A stretch of DNA of 9,314 nucleotides from Deltaproteobacteria bacterium (lineage in GTDB: Bacteria > Desulfobacterota > Desulfuromonadia > Geobacterales > Pseudopelobacteraceae), in contig JACRCG010000229.1 in the NCBI GenBank assembly GCA_016219145.1, positions 1 to 9,314 on the forward strand, given 5' to 3'. Below, piece by piece: positions 1 to 5,995 of the stretch. Under the pieces are notes generated by a model, which saw only the letters and a program-made list of their open reading frames with translations, had not been told where the DNA came from and made no database searches. The position numbers were made by a program, and so were the translations under genes. Each line of letters begins with the position of its first letter. The stretch's first letter is position 1.

Positions 1-628
1 CGGCAAGGTGATTGAGTTAACCGAGAAAGTTGACGAATATATACCGACACCGGAGCGCCCGATAGACAAGCCGTTCCTTATGCCCATTGAAGACGTGTTC
101 ACTATCACCGGCCGCGGCACTGTTGCCACAGGCAGGGTAGAGCGCGGGATAGTCAAGGTTGGCGAGGAAGTAGAGATCGTCGGGATCAAGGCCACCACCA
201 AGACCACCGTGACCGGCGTGGAAATGTTCCGCAAGCTTCTGGACGAAGGTCGAGCCGGCGACAACATCGGGGCTCTCTTGCGCGGTGTGAAGCGGGAAGA
301 CATCGAGCGCGGCCAGGTGCTGGCCAAGCCGGGGAGCATCACCCCGCACACCAAGTTCAAGGCCGAGGCATACATCCTGACCAAGGAAGAAGGCGGCCGC
401 CACACCCCGTTCTTCAACGGCTACCGTCCGCAGTTCTACTTCCGGACCACCGACGTGACCGGCGTAGTTGACCTTCCTGCGGGGACCGAGATGGTCATGC
501 CCGGCGACAACGTCGCCGTGGTGGTGAACCTGATCACCCCGATCGCCATGGACGAAGGACTTCGCTTCGCGATCCGCGAAGGCGGCCGCACTGTCGGCGC
601 CGGCGTGGTCAGCTCGATTATCGAATAA
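1..628 (+). CDS. tuf: Elongation factor Tu, C-terminal part (5' end outside window)
   Basis: EF-Tu is the GTPase that carries aminoacyl-tRNA to the ribosomal A site. Only about the last 208 codons of a protein of roughly 395 are present; the reading frame is already open at base 2, so the GTTG-binding domain lies upstream of the window. The visible part opens at the end of domain 1 and covers domains 2 and 3. Family landmarks are GRGTVATGRVERG (domain 2), GVEMFRKLLDEGRAG, GGRHTPFFNGYRPQFYFR and the C-terminal RFAIREGGRTVGAGVV. The alanine and glutamate matching E. coli A375 and E378, where changes give kirromycin resistance, are both the sensitive form. The gene ends 21 nt before rpsJ, so it is probably the last gene of a str-type block (usually rpsL-rpsG-fusA-tuf) feeding into the S10 genes. 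Its G+C content is visibly higher than that of the genes downstream. Identity is certain; whether a second tuf copy exists cannot be seen here. Confidence 0.98.
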   Translation, partial: GKVIELTEKVDEYIPTPERPIDKPFLMPIEDVFTITGRGTVATGRVERGIVKVGEEVEIVGIKATTKTTVTGVEMFRKLLDEGRAGDNIGALLRGVKREDIERGQVLAKPGSITPHTKFKAEAYILTKEEGGRHTPFFNGYRPQFYFRTTDVTGVVDLPAGTEMVMPGDNVAVVVNLITPIAMDEGLRFAIREGGRTVGAGVVSSIIE

Positions 629-649
629 GTACGAAAATACGAGGAAACG

Positions 650-958
650 ATGCAGACGCAGAAAATCAGAATCCGCCTTAAGGCATATGATCACCGGCTA
701 CTTGACCAGTCGGTGGGTGAGATCGTAGATACGGCCAAGCGTACCGGGGCCCGGGTAGCCGGACCGATTCCGCTGCCGACGGTCATCAACAAGTACTGTG
801 TGCTCCGCGGACCTCACGTAGACAAGAAGTCCCGCGAGCAGTTCGAGATCCGGACCCACAAGCGTCTGATCGACATCCTGGATCCGACCCAACAGACTGT
901 TGACGCACTCATGAAGCTGGATCTCTCGGCCGGCGTTGACGTAGAAATCAAGCTTTAG
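650..958 (+). CDS. rpsJ: 30S ribosomal protein S10 (NusE)
   Basis: S10 is a head protein of the 30S subunit. In transcription antitermination it also acts as NusE, partnering NusB. The 102-residue product is near the E. coli length of 103 and is collinear with it: IRIRLKAYDHRLLDQ at the N terminus, TAKRTGARVAGPIPLPT around residues 29-44, EIRTHKRLIDILDPT in the second half, and a C terminus ending GVDVEIKL. The ATG is preceded by GAGGA about 4 nt upstream, and the protein begins MQTQKIRIRL as expected. It follows tuf by only 21 nt. In E. coli rpsJ is instead preceded by a long leader through which L4 represses the operon; no such leader fits here. Nothing is missing or odd in the protein. Confidence 0.98.
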   Translation: MQTQKIRIRLKAYDHRLLDQSVGEIVDTAKRTGARVAGPIPLPTVINKYCVLRGPHVDKKSREQFEIRTHKRLIDILDPTQQTVDALMKLDLSAGVDVEIKL

Positions 959-983
959 ACGAGACCACGAATAGGATTGAGTT

Positions 984-1613
984 ATGAAGAAGGGATTGAT
1001 TGGGAAAAAACTGGGCATGACCCAGATCTTTGCCGAGGATGGGCGCCGCATCCCGGTTACCGTTGTGGAAGCTGGTCCCTGTGTGGTCCTGCAGAAAAAG
1101 ACCGTTAAGAACGACGGCTATAATGCGATCCAGCTCGGCTTCGACGCTATTGACGCCAACCGCGCCAACCGCCCGGCGATCGGCCATGCCAAGGCGGCAG
1201 GCCAGGGGGCTTTCCGCCACCTGCGTGAATTCCGCATAGAGGACGTTGATCAGTTCAATGTTGGTGACGAGGTGAAGGCCGAACTCTTCACTGCCGGCGA
1301 TATCGTTGACGTAACCGGTACCTCCATCGGTAAGGGTTTCCAGGGTGTTATCAAACGCTGGGGATTCAAGGGTGGTCGTTCAAGCCACGGCTCCACCTTT
1401 CACCGGGCACCCGGCTCCATCGGCGCTTCGGCAACCCCGTCGCGGGTCTTCAAAAACAAGAAGATGCCCGGCCAACTCGGTGACGAGCGTGTCACGGTGC
1501 AGCGGTTGACGGTAGTGCGCGTCGACGCGGCCGACAATCTGATTCTGATCAAAGGGGCCATCCCCGGTGCCAAGAACGGCCTGGTCCTGATCAAGGACAC
1601 TGTCAAGCAGTAA
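984..1613 (+). CDS. rplC: 50S ribosomal protein L3
   Basis: L3 is an early-assembly 50S protein that binds 23S rRNA and extends a loop toward the peptidyl-transferase centre. The 209 residues equal the E. coli length. Landmarks are GLIGKKLGMTQIF at the N terminus, VDVTGTSIGKGFQGVIKRW at residues 108-126, and the central loop HRAPGSIGASATP at residues 140-152, followed by GQLGDERVTVQ. In E. coli the loop carries a glutamine (Q150) that PrmB methylates; here the aligned residue is Ala148, so that modification site is absent. The start is an ATG with AGGA 7 nt upstream. It lies 25 nt after rpsJ and 24 nt before rplD, in the standard S10 order. Confidence 0.98.
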   Translation: MKKGLIGKKLGMTQIFAEDGRRIPVTVVEAGPCVVLQKKTVKNDGYNAIQLGFDAIDANRANRPAIGHAKAAGQGAFRHLREFRIEDVDQFNVGDEVKAELFTAGDIVDVTGTSIGKGFQGVIKRWGFKGGRSSHGSTFHRAPGSIGASATPSRVFKNKKMPGQLGDERVTVQRLTVVRVDAADNLILIKGAIPGAKNGLVLIKDTVKQ

Positions 1614-1637
1614 ATAGTCTTTCCGGAGAGTCAAGCA

Positions 1638-2261
1638 ATGGCAACCATTGACGTATATGATCTGAATAAGAATAAGGTGGCAGAGTTGGAGCTCAATGAC
1701 GAGGTGTTCAACACCGAAGTCAGGGAGTATCTCATCCACGAGGCCGTACGGGTACAGCTTACGAACCGTCGGGCCGGCACTGTTGCCGTTAAGAACCGTT
1801 CTGCCGTTTCCGGCAGTGGCAAAAAACCGTTCAAGCAAAAAGGGACCGGCAATGCCCGTCAGGGTTGCAAGCGCGCTCCCCAGTACCCTGGTGGTGGCGT
1901 TGCCTTCGGACCTCAGCAGAAAGTATATAATCTGTCCATGAACAAGAAGGCCCGCAGGGCAGCCCTTCGTTCCGTTCTCTCCCTGGTCTACAAAGAGAAC
2001 AAGATGACGGTTGTCAAGGATCTGGCGCTGGATGCCATTTCAACCAAAGGGTTTGTTTCGGTTCTGAACAAGTTTGACATCGATAAGACCCTGGTGATAG
2101 TTGACGGCGACAACCGCAACCTCACCCTCTCGGCCCGGAACGTCAAGCACGTCAAGGTTCTGCAGAGTGATGCCCTGAACATCTTCGATGTCATGAAATT
2201 CCAGAACATCGTCTTTACCCAGGACGCGGTCCGGAAGGTGGAAGGAGCGCTGCAGGCATGA
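1638..2261 (+). CDS. rplD: 50S ribosomal protein L4
   Basis: L4 binds 23S rRNA; its long internal loop lines the narrowest part of the peptide exit tunnel. In E. coli it also represses its own operon, by attenuation in the S10 leader and by blocking translation. The product has 207 residues against 201 in E. coli. The loop is plain at residues 58-74, SGSGKKPFKQKGTGNAR, then QGCKRAPQYPGGGVAFGP. Lys68 matches E. coli Lys63, a macrolide-resistance position, and is unchanged. The arginine at E. coli 67 is Asn72 here. The C-terminal part, with LSARNVKHVKVL and FTQDAVRKVEGAL, is typical. The start is an ATG with GGAG 9 nt upstream. The stop overlaps the rplW start (ATGA), implying translational coupling. 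The leader that L4 would need for E. coli-type attenuation is not seen. Confidence 0.98.
   Translation: MATIDVYDLNKNKVAELELNDEVFNTEVREYLIHEAVRVQLTNRRAGTVAVKNRSAVSGSGKKPFKQKGTGNARQGCKRAPQYPGGGVAFGPQQKVYNLSMNKKARRAALRSVLSLVYKENKMTVVKDLALDAISTKGFVSVLNKFDIDKTLVIVDGDNRNLTLSARNVKHVKVLQSDALNIFDVMKFQNIVFTQDAVRKVEGALQA
2242..2247 (+). promoter_or_regulatory. Shine-Dalgarno site for rplW, inside rplD
   Basis: AAGGAG lies 10 nt before the rplW ATG, within the rplD 3' end. It suits reinitiation or coupling at the ATGA overlap. Confidence 0.85.
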
Positions 2262-2542
2262 ATATCTATGATGTGATAAAGAAGCCGTTGATCACCGAAA
2301 AAACCACGATTGAAAAAGATAACAAGAACGTGGTGGCCTTTGTGGTCCATAACGACGCCAACAAGATCGAGATCAAGCAAGCCACCGAGAAGCTCTTCAA
2401 GGTGAAAGTCGACTCGGTCAAGACTGCCACCGTTGCCGGCAAGGTCAAGCGGGTCGGCAAAACCGTTGGCAAGCGCTCCAACTGGAAGAAGGCCTATGTT
2501 GCCCTCCAGGAAGGGAGCACCATCGACTTCTTTGAAGTGTAA
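2258..2542 (+). CDS. rplW: 50S ribosomal protein L23
   Basis: L23 sits at the polypeptide exit and is the docking site for trigger factor and signal recognition particle. The 94-residue product has the usual layout: MNIYDVIKKPLITEKTT at the N terminus, an NKIEIKQATEKLFKVKVDSV segment in the middle, then the extended rRNA-binding loop GKVKRVGKTVGKRSNWKKAY, and a C terminus ending GSTIDFFEV. Glu14 in ITEK aligns with E. coli Glu18, the residue implicated in chaperone docking. Its ATG overlaps the rplD stop by 4 nt. The Shine-Dalgarno sequence AAGGAG therefore lies inside the rplD coding region. The frame and start are unambiguous. Confidence 0.98.
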   Translation: MNIYDVIKKPLITEKTTIEKDNKNVVAFVVHNDANKIEIKQATEKLFKVKVDSVKTATVAGKVKRVGKTVGKRSNWKKAYVALQEGSTIDFFEV

Positions 2543-2568
2543 CCCCCCAGGTAACGGAGTACTCTGAA

Positions 2569-3393
2569 ATGGCTATTAAGACGTACAAACCTACATCGGC
2601 AGGACGCCGGCATCAGACCTGCTCGACTTTTGATGAGATTACCTGCTCAACGCCGGAAAAGTCTCTCCTGGTTAACCTGCAAAAGACCGGTGGCCGTAAC
2701 CACTTTGGCCGTATTACCTCTCGGCATATTGGTGGCGGTCATAAGCAGAAGTATCGGGTGATCGACTTCCGCCGCGACAAGCGCGATATACCCGCAAAGG
2801 TGGCGACGATCGAGTACGACCCGAATCGTAGTGCTCGCATTGCGCTGCTGAATTATGCCGATGGTGAGAAGCGCTATATTCTGGCGCCGCTCGATCTGAA
2901 GGTCGGTGATACCATCATCGCCAGCACCACAGCTGATATCAAGCCGGGGAATGCTCTGCCGCTCAAGGATATTCCGCTCGGTACCATTATCCACAATGTC
3001 GAGCTGAAGATCGGCAAAGGCGCCCAGTTGGCTCGCAGCGCCGGCACCTTTGCCCAACTGATGGCCAAGGACGGCAAATATGCCCAGGTAAAGCTTCCTT
3101 CCGGGGAAGTGCGCATGGTGCTTCAGGAATGTCTGGCGACCATAGGGCAGGTGGGAAACCTGGATCATGAAAATGTTTCCATCGGCAAGGCCGGCCGTTC
3201 CCGCTGGCTCGGCCGCCGACCCAAGGTTCGCGGTGTGGCCATGAACCCGGTTGACCACCCGCATGGTGGTGGTGAAGGCCGCACCTCCGGTGGTCGACAC
3301 CCGGTAACTCCGTGGGGTATTCCGACCAAGGGGTACAAGACACGGACGAACAAGACCACTGACCGCTTCATTGTCAAAAAGCGCACAAAATAA
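2569..3393 (+). CDS. rplB: 50S ribosomal protein L2
   Basis: L2 is among the most conserved 50S proteins. It is needed for subunit association and lies close to the peptidyl-transferase centre. The product has 274 residues against 273 in E. coli. N-terminal landmarks are KTYKPTSAGRR, GGRNHFGRITSRHIGGGHK (residues 41-59) and YRVIDFRRDK. The C-terminal domain has the family signature MNPVDHPHGGGEGR at residues 225-238. His230 there aligns with E. coli His229, which is important for activity. The start is an ATG with GGAG 9 nt upstream, 26 nt after rplW. No truncation or unusual segment is visible. Confidence 0.99.
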   Translation: MAIKTYKPTSAGRRHQTCSTFDEITCSTPEKSLLVNLQKTGGRNHFGRITSRHIGGGHKQKYRVIDFRRDKRDIPAKVATIEYDPNRSARIALLNYADGEKRYILAPLDLKVGDTIIASTTADIKPGNALPLKDIPLGTIIHNVELKIGKGAQLARSAGTFAQLMAKDGKYAQVKLPSGEVRMVLQECLATIGQVGNLDHENVSIGKAGRSRWLGRRPKVRGVAMNPVDHPHGGGEGRTSGGRHPVTPWGIPTKGYKTRTNKTTDRFIVKKRTK

Positions 3394-3414
3394 TAGCCGC
3401 TGCAGGGGATACTA

Positions 3415-3696
3415 ATGGCACGTTCAATCAAGAAGGGTCCTTTTATAGACGACCACCTGGCCAAGAAAGTGGCCGTGGAGAATGCCGGTTCCAAGAAGAT
3501 CATCAAGACCTGGTCCCGTCGCTCCACCATCACGCCTGACTTTATCGGCCTTTCCTTTGCTGTACACAATGGGAAGAAGTTCATTCCGGTGTTCGTCACT
3601 GAGAACATGGTCGGCCACAAGCTCGGTGAATTCGCTCCCACGAGGACGTTTCACGGCCATGCGGCAGACAAGAAAAGCAAGTTGAAGAAGAAGTAA
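3415..3696 (+). CDS. rpsS: 30S ribosomal protein S19
   Basis: S19 lies in the 30S head, forms a complex with S13 and contributes to a bridge with the 50S subunit. The 93-residue product begins MARSIKKGPFIDDHL and contains TWSRRSTITPDFIG, VHNGKKFIPVFVTENMVGHKLGEF given here in two blocks (VHNGKKFIPVF, then VTENMVGHKLGEF), and APTRTFHGH. Its lysine-rich tail ends KKSKLKKK. All of these are S19 family landmarks in order. The ATG lies 21 nt after rplB, with AGGGG shortly upstream. rplV follows after 15 nt. Confidence 0.98.
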   Translation: MARSIKKGPFIDDHLAKKVAVENAGSKKIIKTWSRRSTITPDFIGLSFAVHNGKKFIPVFVTENMVGHKLGEFAPTRTFHGHAADKKSKLKKK

Positions 3697-3711
3697 GGAA
3701 AGGGATCTGTC

Positions 3712-4044
3712 ATGGAATCGAGAGCAATCTTGCGGTCAGTGCGCCTTTCGCCGCGGAAGACACGCCTTGTGGTTGATATGGTGAGAGGGAAAGGGATTCA
3801 GACGGCCCTGTCCATCCTCAAGCTTTCTCCCCGGCCTTCGGCAAAGCTGATTGCCAAGCTCCTGAGCTCAGCGGTAGCCAATGCCGAGCAAAAAGGGGTG
3901 GCTGATGTGGATAAGCTGTATGTGAAGACTATTTTCGTCGATGGCGGCGCAGTCCTTAAACGCTTCCTGCCGCGTGCTCAGGGCAGGGCAACCAAGATTC
4001 GTAAACCGACCAGCCACATCACTGTGGTTCTGGATGAGAAATAA
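3712..4044 (+). CDS. rplV: 50S ribosomal protein L22
   Basis: L22 binds 23S rRNA early in assembly, and its long beta-hairpin forms part of the exit tunnel wall opposite L4. The product has 110 residues, as in E. coli. The N terminus reads ESRAILRSVRLSPRKTRLV. The hairpin region at about residues 78-97 reads GGAVLKRFLPRAQGRATKIR, followed by KPTSHITVVL. The hairpin is full length: there is no deletion like the E. coli 82-84 loss (Met-Lys-Arg) that gives erythromycin resistance. The ATG is 15 nt after rpsS, with AAAGGGAT upstream. rpsC follows after 25 nt. Confidence 0.98.
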   Translation: MESRAILRSVRLSPRKTRLVVDMVRGKGIQTALSILKLSPRPSAKLIAKLLSSAVANAEQKGVADVDKLYVKTIFVDGGAVLKRFLPRAQGRATKIRKPTSHITVVLDEK

Positions 4045-4058
4045 CGCACTGTAACGGT

Positions 4059-4064
4059 GGAGGT
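4059..4064 (+). promoter_or_regulatory. Shine-Dalgarno site for rpsC (TTG start)
   Basis: GGAGGT lies 5 nt before the TTG of rpsC. This strong site, together with the MGQKVNP N terminus, fixes the non-ATG start. Confidence 0.9.
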
Positions 4065-4069
4065 GTAGT

Positions 4070-4702
4070 TTGGGCCAGAAAGTCAATCCGATCAGTTTCA
4101 GGCTTGGGGTAATCAAGACCTGGGATTCCAAGTGGTACGCAAAAGCTGATTATGCGAAGCTGCTGCACGAAGATCTGAAGCTTCGCGCTTTTCTCAAAAA
4201 GCGCCTGTATCATTCAGGTGTTTCCAAGATTGAAATCGAGCGTGCCGCCAACAAGGCCAAGGTGAATATCTACACTGCCCGTCCCGGTCTCATCATCGGG
4301 AAAAAAGGAGCAGAGGTAGAAACCCTTAAGAAGGAGCTCGCCAAGCTTACGGACAAGGAAGTATTCCTGAACATCCAGGAAGTCCGGAAGCCTGAGCTGG
4401 ACGCCCAACTTGTAGCCGAGAACGTTGCACTGCAGCTTGAGCGCCGTGTTGCCTTCCGCCGGGCCATGAAGAAGAGCGTTACGTCATCGCTCAAATTCGG
4501 GGCAAAGGGGATCAGAATCACCTGCTCCGGCCGTCTGGGGGGCGCAGAAATGTCCCGGACCGAATGGTACCGTGAGGGCCGGGTGCCTCTCCACACGCTG
4601 CGCGCCGACATAGATTACGGTTTCGCCGAGGCCAAGACCACCTATGGCATCATCGGGGTGAAGGTCCTGATCTTCAAAGGCGAAGTACTGCCAGGTCAAT
4701 AA
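4070..4702 (+). CDS. rpsC: 30S ribosomal protein S3, TTG start
   Basis: S3 lies at the mRNA entry side of the 30S head and takes part in the ribosome's mRNA helicase activity. The start is TTG: translation from it gives MGQKVNPISFRLG, the universal S3 N terminus, and no upstream ATG fits. GGAGGT lies 5 nt before it. The product has 210 residues, shorter than the 233 of E. coli; the difference is at the C terminus, which ends after IFKGEVLPGQ. A type 2 KH RNA-binding domain is marked by GLIIGKKG at residues 73-80. The conserved block FRRAMK (residues 129-134) carries the basic residues matching E. coli R131, R132 and K135 used in mRNA unwinding. The family block GRLGGAEMSRTEWYREGRVP follows at residues 154-173. 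Confidence 0.98.
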   Translation: MGQKVNPISFRLGVIKTWDSKWYAKADYAKLLHEDLKLRAFLKKRLYHSGVSKIEIERAANKAKVNIYTARPGLIIGKKGAEVETLKKELAKLTDKEVFLNIQEVRKPELDAQLVAENVALQLERRVAFRRAMKKSVTSSLKFGAKGIRITCSGRLGGAEMSRTEWYREGRVPLHTLRADIDYGFAEAKTTYGIIGVKVLIFKGEVLPGQ

Positions 4703-4723
4703 GGATTCAGGGAGTAAGTACGC

Positions 4724-5146
4724 ATGTTAATGCCGAAACGAGTTAAGCATAGAAAACAGATGAAGGGTCGTATGACCGGTTCCCCCGATCGGGGTGTATC
4801 GCTTGCCTTCGGTGAGTTCGGGTTGCAGGCAACGGAGTGCTGCTGGCTGGACTCACGCCAGATCGAAGCGGCACGTATCGCTATGACCCGTTATATAAAG
4901 AGGGGTGGCAAGATCTGGATCCGGATTTTCCCGGATAAGCCGTTGACTGCCAAGCCCGCCGAGACCCGCATGGGTAAGGGCAAGGGCTCTCCTGACTCCT
5001 GGGTTTGTGTCATCAAGCCGGGCAGGATGCTTTACGAGATGGAAGGGGTAACAGAAGAGATCGCCCGGGAGGCGTTCCGTCTTGCCGCTCACAAGCTTCC
5101 GGTCTCAACGAAATTTGTGTCGAGGAAGGATACCAATGAAGGCTAA
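4724..5146 (+). CDS. rplP: 50S ribosomal protein L16
   Basis: L16 is a late-assembly 50S protein near the A-site tRNA elbow and the peptidyl-transferase centre. The product has 140 residues (136 in E. coli). It begins MLMPKRVKHRKQMKGR, matching the family's MLxPKRxK start and favouring this ATG over the one two codons downstream. Further landmarks are QIEAARIAMTRYIKRGGKIW, RIFPDKPLT, and RMGKGKG starting at Arg82. Arg82 aligns with E. coli Arg81, which is hydroxylated by YcfD/RoxA there; whether it is modified here is unknown. The 3' end overlaps rpmC by 11 nt in a different frame. Confidence 0.98.
   Translation: MLMPKRVKHRKQMKGRMTGSPDRGVSLAFGEFGLQATECCWLDSRQIEAARIAMTRYIKRGGKIWIRIFPDKPLTAKPAETRMGKGKGSPDSWVCVIKPGRMLYEMEGVTEEIAREAFRLAAHKLPVSTKFVSRKDTNEG
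5124..5130 (+). promoter_or_regulatory. Shine-Dalgarno site for rpmC, inside rplP
   Basis: GGAAGGA lies 5 nt before the rpmC ATG and within the last codons of rplP. It fixes the rpmC start and the 11-nt gene overlap. Confidence 0.88.
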
Positions 5147-5324
5147 TGAACTGCGCGCACTCAGTCAGGACGATCTGGCTGGCAAGGAAAAGGAACTGAC
5201 GCAGGAGCTGTTCAATATCCGCTTTCAGCTCCATACCGGGCGTTTGGAAAACACTGCTAAGATCGATGCTGTCCGTAAGGATATTGCACGGGTGAAAACC
5301 ATCCTGCAGGAAAAGCGCGGCTAG
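5136..5324 (+). CDS. rpmC: 50S ribosomal protein L29
   Basis: L29 is a small helical-hairpin protein beside L23 at the tunnel exit. The chosen ATG gives 62 residues beginning MKANELRALSQDDL, the usual L29 start and close to the 63 of E. coli. The open frame extends 18 codons further upstream, but that part runs through the rplP 3' end and does not resemble L29. GGAAGGA lies 5 nt before the chosen ATG. The core LFNIRFQLHTGRLENTAKI (residues 25-43) is the family signature, followed by a helix ending LQEKRG. The gene begins inside rplP (11 nt overlap), which points to coupled translation. rpsQ starts 10 nt after its stop. Confidence 0.97.
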   Translation: MKANELRALSQDDLAGKEKELTQELFNIRFQLHTGRLENTAKIDAVRKDIARVKTILQEKRG

Positions 5325-5334
5325 AGGGATTATC

Positions 5335-5580
5335 ATGACAGAGCGTGGACACAAGAAAACTCAGACTGGCGTTGTCGTTAGCGACAAAATGGATAAGACC
5401 GTTGTGGTTAAGGTTGACCGCATCGTCAAACATCCTGTGTATAACAAGTACATCAAGCGGTCTGCGAAGTACAAAGCCCATGATGAAGAGAATCAGTGCA
5501 AGATCGGTGATCGCGTGCAGATTATCGAAAGCCGCCCACTGAGCAAGGAAAAGTGCTGGAAAGTACGGCAGATCCTCTAA
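5335..5580 (+). CDS. rpsQ: 30S ribosomal protein S17
   Basis: S17 is an OB-fold protein that binds 16S rRNA early in 30S assembly. The product has 81 residues (84 in E. coli) and reads RGHKKTQTGVVVSDKMDKT at residues 4-22, VKHPVYNKYIKRSAKYKAHD in the middle, then CKIGDRVQIIESRPLSKEK. These are the S17 landmarks in order. The ATG is preceded by AGAGGGA and lies 10 nt after the rpmC stop. It is the last gene of the classical S10 operon, yet rplN follows after only 26 nt. There is therefore no space for the separate spc promoter region found in E. coli. Confidence 0.98.
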   Translation: MTERGHKKTQTGVVVSDKMDKTVVVKVDRIVKHPVYNKYIKRSAKYKAHDEENQCKIGDRVQIIESRPLSKEKCWKVRQIL

Positions 5581-5606
5581 TAGTTTAGCTCGACTAGGAG
5601 TTTGTT

Positions 5607-5975
5607 ATGGTTCAAATGCAAACAATTCTCGATGTAGCAGACAATTCCGGCGCAAAGAAACTCTTCTGCATCAAGGTGCTGGGTGGTTCCAAGCGTAAGT
5701 ACGCCGGGATCGGCGACATCATCGTTGCATCGGTAAAGGAAGCCCTTCCCAACTCTAAGGTGAAAAAGGGCGATGTTGTCAAGGCCGTGATCGTACGGAC
5801 TGCCAAGGAAGTCGGTCGTCCTGACGGCTCATACATCCGCTTCGATGGGAACTCGGGTGTAGTCATCAACAATCAGCGGGAACCGGTCGGCACACGTATT
5901 TTTGGACCAGTTGCACGCGAACTGCGTGCCAAGAAATTCATGAAGATAATTTCTCTGGCCCCTGAAGTACTCTAA
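5607..5975 (+). CDS. rplN: 50S ribosomal protein L14
   Basis: L14 lies on the subunit interface of the 50S particle and forms bridges with 16S rRNA. It is also the known docking site for the silencing factor RsfS. The 122-residue product is close to the usual length (123 in E. coli) and reads VQMQTILDVADNSGAKKLFC at residues 2-21. GGSKRKYAGIGDIIVASVKE and KVKKGDVVKAVIVRT follow, then GSYIRFDGNSGVVINNQREP and GTRIFGPVARELR. It opens the classical spc block. The ATG is preceded by AGGAG. Nothing is unusual in the protein. Confidence 0.98.
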   Translation: MVQMQTILDVADNSGAKKLFCIKVLGGSKRKYAGIGDIIVASVKEALPNSKVKKGDVVKAVIVRTAKEVGRPDGSYIRFDGNSGVVINNQREPVGTRIFGPVARELRAKKFMKIISLAPEVL

Positions 5976-5995
5976 CGATAGACGGAGAGAGACGA

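Noticed and set aside
17..694. Open frame of 225 codons on the minus strand across tuf
   Set aside because: High G+C and strong codon bias in tuf suppress stops on the opposite strand. The translation is rich in His, Gly and Asp with no recognisable domain.
1616..1632. Short inverted repeat around TCCGGA in the rplC-rplD gap, considered as a terminator
   Set aside because: The stem is very short with no proper loop, no U-tract follows, and it overlaps the rplD ribosome binding site.
1900..1932. Perfect TATAAT at 1927-1932 inside rplD, a possible internal promoter
   Set aside because: The only decent -35 candidate (TTGCCT at 1900-1905) is 21 nt away, too far, and there is no extended -10. 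The bases encode the VYNL stretch of L4.
2647..3300. Open frame of 217 codons on the minus strand across rplB
   Set aside because: It is antisense to a certain L2 gene and shows no family resemblance.
3165..3641. Open frame of 158 codons on the minus strand spanning rplB and rpsS
   Set aside because: It crosses two certain genes on the other strand and shows no recognisable protein features.
4047..4059. Small stem CACTG/CGGTG before the rpsC ribosome binding site
   Set aside because: It has five pairs including a G-U and a 3-nt loop, within what chance would give. It was not taken as a regulatory site.
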